Below are positions 1 to 5,789 of a stretch of 12,485 bases of DNA, one piece after another. The translations under genes and the position numbers were made by a program. Below the pieces are notes generated by a model, which worked only from the letters and a program-made list of their open reading frames with translations, was not told where the DNA came from and searched no databases. Each line of letters starts with the position of its first letter. Positions within the stretch are counted from its first letter, which is position 1. The DNA is taken from assembly GCA_030040815.1 (NCBI GenBank), contig JASHSZ010000617.1, positions 1 through 12,485 on the forward strand, given 5' to 3'. The stretch comes from Streptosporangiaceae bacterium. Its GTDB lineage: Bacteria; Actinomycetota; Actinomycetes; Streptosporangiales; Streptosporangiaceae.

Positions 1-119
1 TTGATGCCTGCCGCCTTGACCGCGACCAGGGCCTGGCCCGCGCCAGGCTGAGGCGTCGGCACCTCGACGATGTCGAGCACGTCCACGTCGCCGTAGGCCG
101 CGAACCGCACCGCCTTCAT
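1..119 (-). CDS. MDR-family oxidoreductase (quinone oxidoreductase-like), N-terminal fragment
   Basis: The first 39 codons of a minus-strand gene that runs off the left edge, starting at an ATG (117–119). The protein begins MKAVRFAAYGDVDVLDIVEV and continues PTPQPGAGQALVAVKAAGI, the classic opening of the GroES-like domain of medium-chain dehydrogenases/reductases: a first beta strand, a YGDVDVL turn, then PxPxxGxxxVxVKAAGIN. Such proteins reduce quinones or enones with NAD(P)H, or oxidise alcohols if they bind zinc. The zinc-ligand and Rossmann regions lie outside the window, so the subclass is open. A purine-rich stretch (GGAGAGGACGAGGGAG on the minus strand) just upstream of the ATG can serve as the ribosome binding site. 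A second, complete MDR gene lies at 2675–3643. Confidence 0.85.
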   Translation of the reverse strand, partial: MKAVRFAAYGDVDVLDIVEVPTPQPGAGQALVAVKAAGI

Positions 120-372
120 GGCCGCTCCCTCGTCCTCTCCGTGCACCTGAGCGCATCCGCCAGCCGGCTGACAGCTGACCTGTCACGGCTCGCCAGCGGT
201 CTTGGATCTCCCGCGCCTTGCCCGTGAGGTCAGCATCGGGCGCGTTCTCCCTCGCCACCGGCATGGCTAGCTGTACCCAGTGGCCATTCTCCCGCTGCAC
301 CCTGACTGCGACTAGCTTGCGGCTGCCGCGTCCAGATCTGGTGTAGCAGCGGCCTGCTTGCCGATATGTCAC
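1..372 (-). CDS. Doubtful small ORF upstream of and overlapping the MDR gene
   Basis: A minus-strand frame opens with GTG at 370–372 and has no stop before the window edge. Its first 60 or so codons look protein-like (VTYRQAGRCYTRSGRGSRK, then LVAVRVQRENGHWVQLAMPV, then a charged helix-like stretch with KAREIQDRWRAV) and most end in G or C. Beyond about residue 75 it turns Arg/Gly-rich and overlaps the MDR start in another frame, as a non-coding continuation would. The only binding site is a weak AGAG three bases before the GTG. It could be a real small basic protein, a decayed gene or chance. I recognise no family. Confidence 0.25.
   Translation of the reverse strand, partial: MTYRQAGRCYTRSGRGSRKLVAVRVQRENGHWVQLAMPVARENAPDADLTGKAREIQDRWRAVTGQLSAGWRMRSGARRGRGSGHEGGAVRGLRRRGRARHRRGADASAWRGPGPGRGQGGRHQ
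169..185. repeat. Short inverted repeat upstream of the MDR gene
   Basis: TGACAG (169–174) and CTGTCA (180–185) form a perfect 6-bp dyad around a 5-nt centre, 50 bp upstream of the MDR start at 119. It could be an operator for that gene, but dyads of this size also arise by chance in 12 kb. Confidence 0.2.
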
Positions 373-420
373 ATTCTCTACAAGAGGACATATGACACTC
401 GAAGTAATTAAATGTTCGAG
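364..420. promoter_or_regulatory. AT-rich spacer with two inverted repeats upstream of nadK
   Basis: This is the most AT-rich patch in the left part of the window. It contains ATATGTC (364–370) pairing with GACATAT (387–393), enclosing a second pair CTCT (376–379) and AGAG (383–386). Next to it CTCGAA (398–403) and TTCGAG (415–420) flank an 11-bp AT-rich centre. Two adjacent dyads in an AT-rich spacer suggest a regulator-binding region between divergently oriented genes. The 120–458 stretch otherwise holds only the weak ORF at 1–372 and the nadK promoter. Confidence 0.4.
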
Positions 421-446
421 CTTCGCACCAGGCCATTCCGATCAAT

Positions 447-458
447 TAAGATCGCTGG
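447..458 (+). promoter_or_regulatory. Leaderless -10 element of nadK
   Basis: TAAGAT (447–452) fits the actinobacterial -10 pattern TANNNT and lies exactly 6 nt before the GTG at 459, so transcription would begin at the start codon. No ribosome binding site is present and no convincing -35 is visible at 16–18 bp spacing. The same geometry recurs before other genes here. Confidence 0.5.
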
Positions 459-1316
459 GTGCACATCGTTGGCTTGGTGCTGCACCCCAAGCGCGACTCG
501 GCCGAGGCGGTGACGGCCGTGCTGGACTGGGCGGCGCGCCGGGGGATCCAGGTCCTCGGCATCGAAACCGAGATCAGCCGCCTGAACTGCGCAGCAATCC
601 CGGTCACCGGCACCGAGCTCGGCAGCAGAAGCGATCTGGTGGTGAGCCTCGGCGGCGACGGCACCATGCTGCGTGCCATGCGGCTGACCGACAGGCAGCG
701 CGCGTCAGTGCTCGGGGTCAACCTCGGCAAGCTGGGCTTCCTGGCGGAGATCGACGTGCCCCAACTCGCCGACGCGCTGTCGGCCGTGGATGCCGATCAG
801 TACGTCCTCGAACCGCGACTCGCCGTTGACGCAACGGTGGGTGGTCGCGTCTTCACGGCCTTCAACGACATCGCGCTCGTGCGGTTTCCTGGCCAGCCGA
901 CAGCGAAGGTGGCCGTCCGAGCCGGTGGCCACCCGTTCGTCAGCTACTCTGCGGACGCGATCGTGGTGGCGACGCCGACCGGCTCCACCGCTTACAGCTT
1001 CTCGGCCGGCGGCCCGATTGTGAGCCCGACGGTGGAGGCCCTGCTGGTCACGCCGGCTTCGCCGCACTCCGCCTACAACAGGGGCCTCGTGCTGTCTGTC
1101 GAGGACTGCGTCGCCCTGGAACTGCTGCCGGACAGCGGCGACCTGGCGGTGGAGGTGGACGGTCAGCTCGCCGCGCAGGTCAGCCCGCCCGCCCGGATAG
1201 AGGTACAGCCACGGCCTGGCGCGGCGCGCGTGGTCAGGTTCGGCCAGACGACCTTCTACGAGCGGGCCAGGCGCAAGCTGCGGCTGACCGACTCTCCGGA
1301 GATCATCGTCGACTAG
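459..1316 (+). CDS. nadK: NAD kinase
   Basis: Phosphorylates NAD+ to NADP+ with ATP (or polyphosphate in some actinobacteria); cytoplasmic. The 285-residue product has the family landmarks in order: GGDGT at 65–69 (nucleotide-binding loop), GVNLGKLGFL at 86–95, the variant FNDIALVR at 135–142 where most members have Asn-Glu, TPTGSTAYSFSAGGPIVSP at 172–190 and VEVDGQ at 231–236. Length is normal for a bacterial enzyme. The GTG start is supported by a -10 box 6 nt upstream and by the protein beginning directly with the first beta strand. In many actinobacteria the main nadK sits between tlyA and recN; neither is here, so this may be an extra paralog (inference). Its stop overlaps that of the convergent Nudix gene by two bases. 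Confidence 0.95.
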   Translation: MHIVGLVLHPKRDSAEAVTAVLDWAARRGIQVLGIETEISRLNCAAIPVTGTELGSRSDLVVSLGGDGTMLRAMRLTDRQRASVLGVNLGKLGFLAEIDVPQLADALSAVDADQYVLEPRLAVDATVGGRVFTAFNDIALVRFPGQPTAKVAVRAGGHPFVSYSADAIVVATPTGSTAYSFSAGGPIVSPTVEALLVTPASPHSAYNRGLVLSVEDCVALELLPDSGDLAVEVDGQLAAQVSPPARIEVQPRPGAARVVRFGQTTFYERARRKLRLTDSPEIIVD

Positions 1317-1762
1317 CGCCCGCTCGCCGCACGCCAGTCGCGGCCGATGGCCTCGAGGAAAATCTGCGAGCACACCGAACCGCGGCGCGCCGCCGCGACC
1401 AGCACCGCCGGATCGCTCGTGAACTCGTACGCGACGTACTGCGTGACCGTCTGATCTGACTGCGGAACCGACGGGGTGCCTTCGACGATCGACGCCTCGT
1501 AGTCAGACAGGCGAAGCAGGTATTCCCCGCGGTCATCGGTCCGCTCGCCGAGCTTGGCGCCGACCGACAGCGTGACGCCTAGCTTCAGCGGTCCGATGCG
1601 TCCGGCCGCAGCACGCTCCTGCTCGCCGCTGCGGCGCGTCACGGCGGGAAGGCCCCACGCGCCCGCAAGGTCATCGCCGGGATCATCGGGGCGCCGCGTG
1701 ACGAGGAACTCGCCGGCCTGATTGTGAATGACAACGGCGACCGAATCCTTGACCCGTTTCAT
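1313..1762 (-). CDS. Nudix-fold protein with degenerate Nudix box
   Basis: A 149-residue protein starting MKRVKDSVAVVIHNQAGEF. Residues 6–40 match the first half of a Nudix domain: hydrophobic strands, an RRPDDPG turn and WGLPA at 36–40, where the Nudix box begins. The box itself is eroded. Where the consensus has Arg-Glu-x-x-Glu-Glu-x-Gly, residues 55–62 read RIGPLKLG, so the metal-binding glutamates are missing. It may bind a nucleotide without hydrolysing it, or use other residues; this could be a trait of its subfamily. The ATG at 1760–1762 was chosen over longer openings because TATCCT lies 8 nt upstream and an upstream extension would overlap the divergent gene. Its stop and the nadK stop share the CTAG at 1313–1316. 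Confidence 0.8.
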   Translation of the reverse strand: MKRVKDSVAVVIHNQAGEFLVTRRPDDPGDDLAGAWGLPAVTRRSGEQERAAAGRIGPLKLGVTLSVGAKLGERTDDRGEYLLRLSDYEASIVEGTPSVPQSDQTVTQYVAYEFTSDPAVLVAAARRGSVCSQIFLEAIGRDWRAASGR

Positions 1763-1776
1763 CCCAACCGAGGATA
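1763..1776 (-). promoter_or_regulatory. Probable leaderless -10 element of the Nudix gene
   Basis: On the minus strand TATCCT (1771–1776) lies 8 nt before the ATG at 1762. It fits TANNNT. A -35 is unclear; TTGTGC lies 15 bp further upstream. Confidence 0.4.
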
Positions 1777-1805
1777 GCGACCACACGGCAGGCACAATGG
1801 TCGTC

Positions 1806-2678
1806 ATGGCTCGGCAGCGGGAGCAGGGTGGCCCGCCGGTCCGCAGGCTAGGCCAGCCAGACGTGATCGAGCTGCTCGCCGACCCAGACCGGCCGCGGGC
1901 GTGGACCCTGCTCGTGGGCAGCACACCGCAGTCCTACGTCGACCTAGATGACCCGCAGTTCCTCGAGTTCGAGTACATGCGCCGGATTGGTCACGTGCTG
2001 GACCTTGCCGCGCCCGCGGGTGCACCGCTTCGCGTGCTGCACCTGGGCGGCGGTGCGCTGAGTCTGGCCCGCTACGTCGCCAGCACCCGGCCCGGGTCGG
2101 CACAGCTAGCCGTCGACGACGATGCCGACCTGGTGGACCTGGTGCGAGAGCGGCTGCCGCTGCGGCGGCGAGGGCAGCAGGCGGCTGGCAAGATCAGGAT
2201 CCGCGTCGGCGATGCCCGCGCGGTGCTTACCGGGCTGCCAGCGGGGTCCTTCGACGTGCTGATCGCTGACGTATTCGCCAGGGCTCGGACGCCTGCGCAC
2301 CTGATGTCGGTCGAGTTCACGGCGCTGGCTCGCCGCGTGCTGACGCCGGAGGGCATATTCGCGGCGAACATCGGAGACGGCGCGCCGCTCGCGCACACGC
2401 GCGGCCGGGTCGCCACCGCACGCGCGGTGTTCCGCCACTCCTGCCTGATGGCCGACGCCGCGGTGCTGCGTGGCCGGCGCTTCGGAAACCTGGTGCTGGC
2501 CGCCGCGGATAACCGTCTACCGACCGCGGAACTGAGCCGGCGGCTGGCGTCGGACCCGTTCCCGGCCCGGCTACTGCACGCCGAGGACCTTGAGAGGTTC
2601 ATCTCCGGCGCCAGCCCAATCACCGACGCGCGGGCGAAGCTGTCACCGGTGCCGCCGCCCGAGGCCTTCGCGCGCTAA
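1806..2678 (+). CDS. Spermidine synthase-like (SpeE-like) SAM-fold protein
   Basis: A 290-residue protein with the Rossmann-like core of spermidine synthases and class I methyltransferases. In order: PRAWTLLV (30–37), PQSYVDLDDP (41–50, like the family's substrate-loop entry), HLGGGALSLA (79–88, glycine-rich nucleotide loop), VDDD (103–106, in place of the acidic VExD strand end), GDAR (135–138) and FDVLIADVF (149–157). The Asp-x-x-Asp-Pro signature carrying the catalytic Asp of true aminopropyltransferases is not visible, so polyamine synthesis is doubtful; a different transfer reaction is likelier. Starts at 1797 and 1806 are both possible. GGCAGG (1787–1792) favours 1797, while the MARQ opening and an imperfect -10 (CACAAT, 1793–1798) favour 1806. 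The stop overlaps that of the convergent MDR gene by two bases. Confidence 0.85.
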   Translation: MARQREQGGPPVRRLGQPDVIELLADPDRPRAWTLLVGSTPQSYVDLDDPQFLEFEYMRRIGHVLDLAAPAGAPLRVLHLGGGALSLARYVASTRPGSAQLAVDDDADLVDLVRERLPLRRRGQQAAGKIRIRVGDARAVLTGLPAGSFDVLIADVFARARTPAHLMSVEFTALARRVLTPEGIFAANIGDGAPLAHTRGRVATARAVFRHSCLMADAAVLRGRRFGNLVLAAADNRLPTAELSRRLASDPFPARLLHAEDLERFISGASPITDARAKLSPVPPPEAFAR

Positions 2679-3643
2679 GGCACTAGCACCGTGCGCTGCC
2701 CTGGCGCCTGCGGCCGGGTCCAGGCCTGCGTCACCTCAGCCAGCGGCACGGTGGTCGCCTTGACCGCGATCGTGCCCGCGTTGATCTCGGTAACCAGCGA
2801 CGGAAGCTCGGCGAGGTAGTCCGCCGGCGACACGGAACCCTGGCCGCTGCCCTGCAGGCGAAGGTTGGCTGAGCGCAGGGCCACCGACGGCAGTTCGATC
2901 GTCGGGCCGACGATGGCCCCCACCTGGATCCAGTCCAGCGCTCGGCCGCGGTCGGACCGCGCAGTCAGGATCGCGCTGATCGCCTCCTGCGCGGGCCGAC
3001 CCCACAGGTAGTCGAGGACGATATCGGCCTCGGCTGCCACGGCGGCGAGCGCGGCGCTCGTGGCGTCGGCGTCGTCCGTGAGCTGGACGACGTCATCGGC
3101 GCCGGCGGAGGTCAGCGCCAGCAGCCGGTCGCGATCGCGGCCAGCGCCGACCACGCGCCCTGCGCCGAGTCGTTTGGCCACGCCGACGGCCATGGCGCCA
3201 GCGTTGCCAGTAGCGCCGAGCACCAGGACACTGTGCCCGGGTGCCATCGGCACGCGCCGGCGAAGAGCCACCCACGACGACATCGCGGGGTTCATCCCGG
3301 CGGCCAGCTTCGCGACGTCGGCATCTCCCGGCAGCTCGACGGAGCGGCGCCCGTCGGCGAGCGCCTTGTCTGCCATGGTGCCCAGCACGTCGTTGACGGC
3401 CGTGAAGTAGATGAGCCTGCCGTCGGCCCGGCGGCCGACCGCGTCGACGCCGGGGACCATAGGCAGTGTGCCGGTGCTCGCGTAGTGGACCCCGGCTGCG
3501 CCAGACCGGACGCGGGGGTGCAGGCCTGCCGCGAGGACGTCGACGAGCACCTCGTCCGCGTTGTGCGGCCGCGGCACCTCGAAGCGCTGATAGCGAGGCG
3601 GCTCTGCGAACGACGTCACGACGGCCGCGTTCATGGTGACCAT
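2675..3643 (-). CDS. Zinc-independent MDR oxidoreductase (quinone oxidoreductase-like)
   Basis: A 322-residue medium-chain dehydrogenase/reductase expected to use NAD(P)H on quinones, enones or similar electrophiles in the cytoplasm. Residues 1–125 form the GroES-like domain (NADEVLVDVLAAGLHPRVRSG near 28–48, PGVDAVG at 64–70). A Rossmann domain follows with LGATGNAGAMAVG at 142–154. The Cys/His ligands of zinc alcohol dehydrogenases are absent, which indicates the zinc-free branch. The ATG at 3641–3643 was chosen because GAGAGGGA lies 6 nt before it; a second in-frame ATG nine bases on has worse spacing. It is divergent from a MarR gene with two operator-like dyads between them, so repression by that MarR, relieved by a small electrophile or phenolic compound, is the natural inference. 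Confidence 0.92.
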   Translation of the reverse strand: MVTMNAAVVTSFAEPPRYQRFEVPRPHNADEVLVDVLAAGLHPRVRSGAAGVHYASTGTLPMVPGVDAVGRRADGRLIYFTAVNDVLGTMADKALADGRRSVELPGDADVAKLAAGMNPAMSSWVALRRRVPMAPGHSVLVLGATGNAGAMAVGVAKRLGAGRVVGAGRDRDRLLALTSAGADDVVQLTDDADATSAALAAVAAEADIVLDYLWGRPAQEAISAILTARSDRGRALDWIQVGAIVGPTIELPSVALRSANLRLQGSGQGSVSPADYLAELPSLVTEINAGTIAVKATTVPLAEVTQAWTRPQAPGQRTVLVP

Positions 3644-3668
3644 CCCGATCCCTCTCCCGGCGTGAGAA

Positions 3669-3713
3669 TTTAGTTGGTGTCACGTACTAAAATAGTTGGT
3701 GACACGGACTAAA
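3669..3713. promoter_or_regulatory. Tandem MarR-type operators
   Basis: Two related sites lie in the 87-bp divergent spacer. Site 1 is TTTAGT (3669–3674), an 11-bp centre, then ACTAAA (3686–3691). Site 2 is TAGT (3693–3696), an 11-bp centre, then ACTA (3708–3711). Both centres begin TGGTG; the cores are GTGTCAC in site 1 and GTGACAC in site 2, which are reverse complements. The repeat period is 22 bp (TAGTTGGTG at 3671 and 3693), about two helical turns, so two dimers would bind the same face. Site 2 covers the marR -35 and spacer, implying autorepression. The MDR promoter must also lie here; TAAATT on the minus strand (3667–3672) is a possible -10. Confidence 0.75.
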
Positions 3714-3730
3714 TCAAGTACACTGCTCCA
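3696..3730 (+). promoter_or_regulatory. Leaderless promoter of the marR-family gene
   Basis: TTGGTG (-35, 3696–3701), a 17-bp spacer, TACACT (-10, 3719–3724), then 6 nt to the ATG at 3731. There is no ribosome binding site, so the message is predicted to start at the A of ATG. Operator site 2 overlaps both the -35 and the spacer. Confidence 0.7.
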
Positions 3731-4219
3731 ATGGCGGATGAGTTGCTCAGCCCGGCCGACGGCCTGGCGCAGCTGTCCTTCGCGGTGCTCGGCATGCTCG
3801 AGCGCCGGGCTGCAGAGCACGATCTGTCGATCGCCCAGGTGCGCTTGCTCGGTGTCCTACGGGACCGGACGCCGACCATGAACGAACTAGCGCGGCTTAT
3901 GCAGCTCGATAAGTCGAGCATCACCGGCCTGGTAGAGCGCGCGGAGCGTCGCGGCCTGGTCCTGCGCGTGCCCTCGGTGACCGACCGGCGGTCAGTACTG
4001 GTCCGGCTGACAGCGGGCGGCCAGGAGCTGGCTACCCGGGCTGCGCGCCGCTTCGACGCGGACGTGGCGGCTCTGCTCGGCCTCCTGCCTGCGCGCGATC
4101 GTGGCGCCCTCGCCCGGCTCGTAAGCCGCCTGCTGGTGGCGCATGCGGCCGAGTACGGCGTCGACCTGGTCGCGACCGCTACGGAAGCTGAGCAAGGAAC
4201 TCGAGCAGTGCCGCGCTGA
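3731..4219 (+). CDS. MarR-family transcriptional regulator
   Basis: A 162-residue winged-helix repressor. N-terminal helices (residues 5–45, including LSIAQVRLLGVLRDR at 32–46) lead into the helix-turn-helix TMNELARLMQLDKSSITGLV at 49–68, then the beta wing with the family's Asp-Arg-Arg signature TDRRSVLVRLT at 84–94, and C-terminal dimerisation helices with LARLVSRLL at 127–135. It probably binds the two dyads just upstream, repressing itself and the divergent MDR oxidoreductase; family members usually release DNA on binding small phenolics or on cysteine oxidation. This protein has no cysteine, so a thiol-oxidation switch is excluded and ligand binding is likelier. The start is fixed by the promoter 6 nt upstream. 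Its last 41 bp overlap the 3' end of the opposing hydrolase gene. Confidence 0.93.
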   Translation: MADELLSPADGLAQLSFAVLGMLERRAAEHDLSIAQVRLLGVLRDRTPTMNELARLMQLDKSSITGLVERAERRGLVLRVPSVTDRRSVLVRLTAGGQELATRAARRFDADVAALLGLLPARDRGALARLVSRLLVAHAAEYGVDLVATATEAEQGTRAVPR

Positions 4220-5132
4220 CCTCCGCCGGTCGTTCCTGCTGCACCCAGTGGCCGCAGCCGGGCAGGATGACGGATCGGGTCAGCCCCGGCACGAACGTGG
4301 CGAGTCCGTCTGGGCTGAACCAGCGCAGCACCGGATCGCGGTCACCCGCGATGAAGAGCGCAGGCGTGCTGATCACCGCGCGCTGCCAGGCGGCGGTGAG
4401 TTCCCAGTTGCGGTCCATGTTGCGGTACCAGTTCAGCGGACCGGTGAAGCCCGCCTGCGCGTACTGACCGACGAAGGCGTGAATGTCCGCCTCGGTGAGC
4501 CACGGCGGTAGCGCGCCAGGATCGGGCGCGCTGTCGAGCAGGCCCTGACCCGGCGCGATGGCGCCCATTGCCGCGCCCTCCCCGGATAGGGCGGACAGCA
4601 GCCTGCGGAAAGTGCTGGCGGGATCGCGGCTCAGTTCGGCGTCAGCCACACCTGGCTGCTGGAAGTAGACGATGTAGAACCCGTTGCCCAGGTGCTGGCG
4701 CAGCGTGGCGACGGGCGGCGCGCTGCCGCGTGGCCGGTACGCCACGCTCAGCCCCGCCACACCTCGGATCCGGTCCGGACGGAACAGCGCGGCATGCCAG
4801 GCCACCGGGGCACCCCAGTCGTGCCCGGCGACGACGGCCTCGTCCGCGCCGAGAGCATCCATGAGCGCGATGACGTCGCCGGTTAGGTGCAGGATCGTGT
4901 ACTCCGCGGCGCCGTCGGGCGCGGTTGTCTGGCAGTACCCGCGCTGGTCGGGCGCGACCGCGTGGTAGCCGGCGGCGGCCAGCGCGGTCAGCTGATGCCG
5001 CCACGAGTACCAGCTCTCCGGGAAGCCATGCAGCAGCACCACCAGCGGCCCCTCGCCGGCCTCGGCGACATGCATGCTGAGTGAGCCCACCTGCACCTGT
5101 CGGTGCGTGACGGCGGGTACTGCCAGTGCCAC
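4179..5132 (-). CDS. Alpha/beta hydrolase, epoxide hydrolase type
   Basis: A 317-residue alpha/beta hydrolase with the signatures of soluble epoxide hydrolases, which open epoxides to diols through an ester intermediate on Asp. Seen: HGFPESWYSWR at 35–45 (oxyanion hole), GHDWGAPVAW at 103–112 with nucleophile Asp105, cap-domain elements YFQQPG (156–161) and NWYRNMDRNWE (234–244) whose tyrosines would polarise the epoxide, acid Asp266 in GDRDPV, and His295 in GCGHWVQ. The GTG at 5130–5132 was chosen because TACGCT lies 6 nt upstream and residues 7 onward form the first strand; a longer frame opens with GTG at 5210 but its extra residues look non-coding. Haloalkane dehalogenase is a less likely alternative because the cap tyrosines favour epoxides. 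It overlaps marR tail-to-tail, so antisense coupling is possible. Confidence 0.9.
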   Translation of the reverse strand: MALAVPAVTHRQVQVGSLSMHVAEAGEGPLVVLLHGFPESWYSWRHQLTALAAAGYHAVAPDQRGYCQTTAPDGAAEYTILHLTGDVIALMDALGADEAVVAGHDWGAPVAWHAALFRPDRIRGVAGLSVAYRPRGSAPPVATLRQHLGNGFYIVYFQQPGVADAELSRDPASTFRRLLSALSGEGAAMGAIAPGQGLLDSAPDPGALPPWLTEADIHAFVGQYAQAGFTGPLNWYRNMDRNWELTAAWQRAVISTPALFIAGDRDPVLRWFSPDGLATFVPGLTRSVILPGCGHWVQQERPAEVSAALLEFLAQLP

Positions 5133-5144
5133 GAACCGAGCGTA
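5133..5144 (-). promoter_or_regulatory. Leaderless -10 element of the epoxide hydrolase gene
   Basis: On the minus strand TACGCT (5139–5144) precedes the GTG at 5132 by exactly 6 nt. The spacing equals that of marR, nadK and crcB. No clear -35 and no ribosome binding site are visible. Confidence 0.45.
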
Positions 5145-5187
5145 GCGAAGGAAACGTGCGCTGCGATATGTCGCTCCGATGCAACCC

Positions 5188-5216
5188 TTTCTGGCGAATT
5201 GGGGCCGCACTAGGGT
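5188..5216 (+). promoter_or_regulatory. Possible promoter of the gene at 5286
   Basis: TTTCTG (5188–5193), a 17-bp spacer, and TAGGGT (5211–5216). Transcription would begin near 5223, giving a leader of about 63 nt that holds the inverted repeats at 5230–5267. The -35 match is poor. Confidence 0.35.
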
Positions 5217-5229
5217 CTAGTTCGGAGCA

Positions 5230-5267
5230 TCCTGTACATCAGGACAGCAGCAGGGACCTGCCCTGAT
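5230..5267 (+). promoter_or_regulatory. Leader inverted repeats with alternative pairings
   Basis: Two adjacent hairpins, each with a 5-bp stem and 5-nt loop: TCCTG/CAGGA (5230–5234, 5240–5244) and CAGGG/CCCTG (5251–5255, 5261–5265). A competing 6-bp pairing, ATCAGG (5238–5243) with CCTGAT (5262–5267), excludes both. They lie just before the GGAGGGGGG binding site of the next gene, so they could act as an RNA switch or as a set of CAGG half-sites for a protein. Confidence 0.3.
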
Positions 5268-5285
5268 TGCTCGGAGGGGGGCAAC

Positions 5286-5789
5286 GTGAGCCGCAGGCTG
5301 CTTCGGCTTGAGGTTCCAGTCTTCCCGGAGCGACTGGTATTCCGGATTCACGATCCGGGCGCGGTGCTTGACGGGCTCGCCGGGCCAGTCCCGCCGATCG
5401 ACGCGCTGATCAGCACCGGCCGGGACCAGATGCTCGTGTCGTGCGCGCAAGAGCACCTCGGCGTTCAGCTCACCATCGAGGAATGGGACGACGCTCCCCC
5501 GCCGTTCAGCGATGGTTACGAGGATGAGGCCAAGTGCGTGCTCTATCTGCGCGGCCGGCTCAGCGTCGACATGGGCGCGGCGGGCCGGGCGGTAGAGGGG
5601 CTACGCCTCTCTGGCGGTGTGGGTGACTACGGCGTCCGCCTGTACACGCGCAACCGGGCTGCGGCGTTGCAGAGCTACACCGAGCTGTACCAGCGGTTCG
5701 CCGACCCGCTCAGCGACGAGTTCCAGCAGGCACGCAAGGAGCTAGAGGGGCTGGAGCAGTACCTACTCCAGTTGTGGCGCGAATCCTGA
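5286..5789 (+). CDS. Conserved-looking cytoplasmic protein of unknown function
   Basis: A 167-residue protein that I do not recognise. GTG start 4 nt after GGAGGGGGG (5273–5281), the strongest ribosome binding site in the window. No signal peptide or membrane segment. The N-terminal part is beta-rich (LLRLEVPVFPERLVFRI, 5–21). A central acidic stretch follows (IEEWDDAPPPFSDGYEDEAK, 64–83), then YLRGRLSVDMG (87–97), GDYGVRLYTRNRAA (113–126) and a predicted long C-terminal helix rich in Glu, Gln and Leu (133–165). It stands alone between a divergent hydrolase and a convergent DUF3040 gene, so context gives no function. Codon use matches its neighbours. Confidence 0.8.
   Translation: MSRRLLRLEVPVFPERLVFRIHDPGAVLDGLAGPVPPIDALISTGRDQMLVSCAQEHLGVQLTIEEWDDAPPPFSDGYEDEAKCVLYLRGRLSVDMGAAGRAVEGLRLSGGVGDYGVRLYTRNRAAALQSYTELYQRFADPLSDEFQQARKELEGLEQYLLQLWRES

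Noticed and set aside
332..341. 10-bp palindrome CCAGATCTGG
   Set aside because: A single short palindrome with no matching site or context; expected by chance.
230..445. 71-codon minus-strand ORF in the left spacer
   Set aside because: Composition is not protein-like, it crosses both inverted repeats, and an alternative frame is more plausible.
705..1373. Minus-strand ORF opposite nadK
   Set aside because: Arg/His/Gly-rich shadow of the NAD kinase gene.
1749..1778. TTGACC followed by GGATAGC as a promoter for the SpeE-like gene
   Set aside because: The downstream hexamer lacks the key A and T of a -10 at any normal spacing, so I do not list it.
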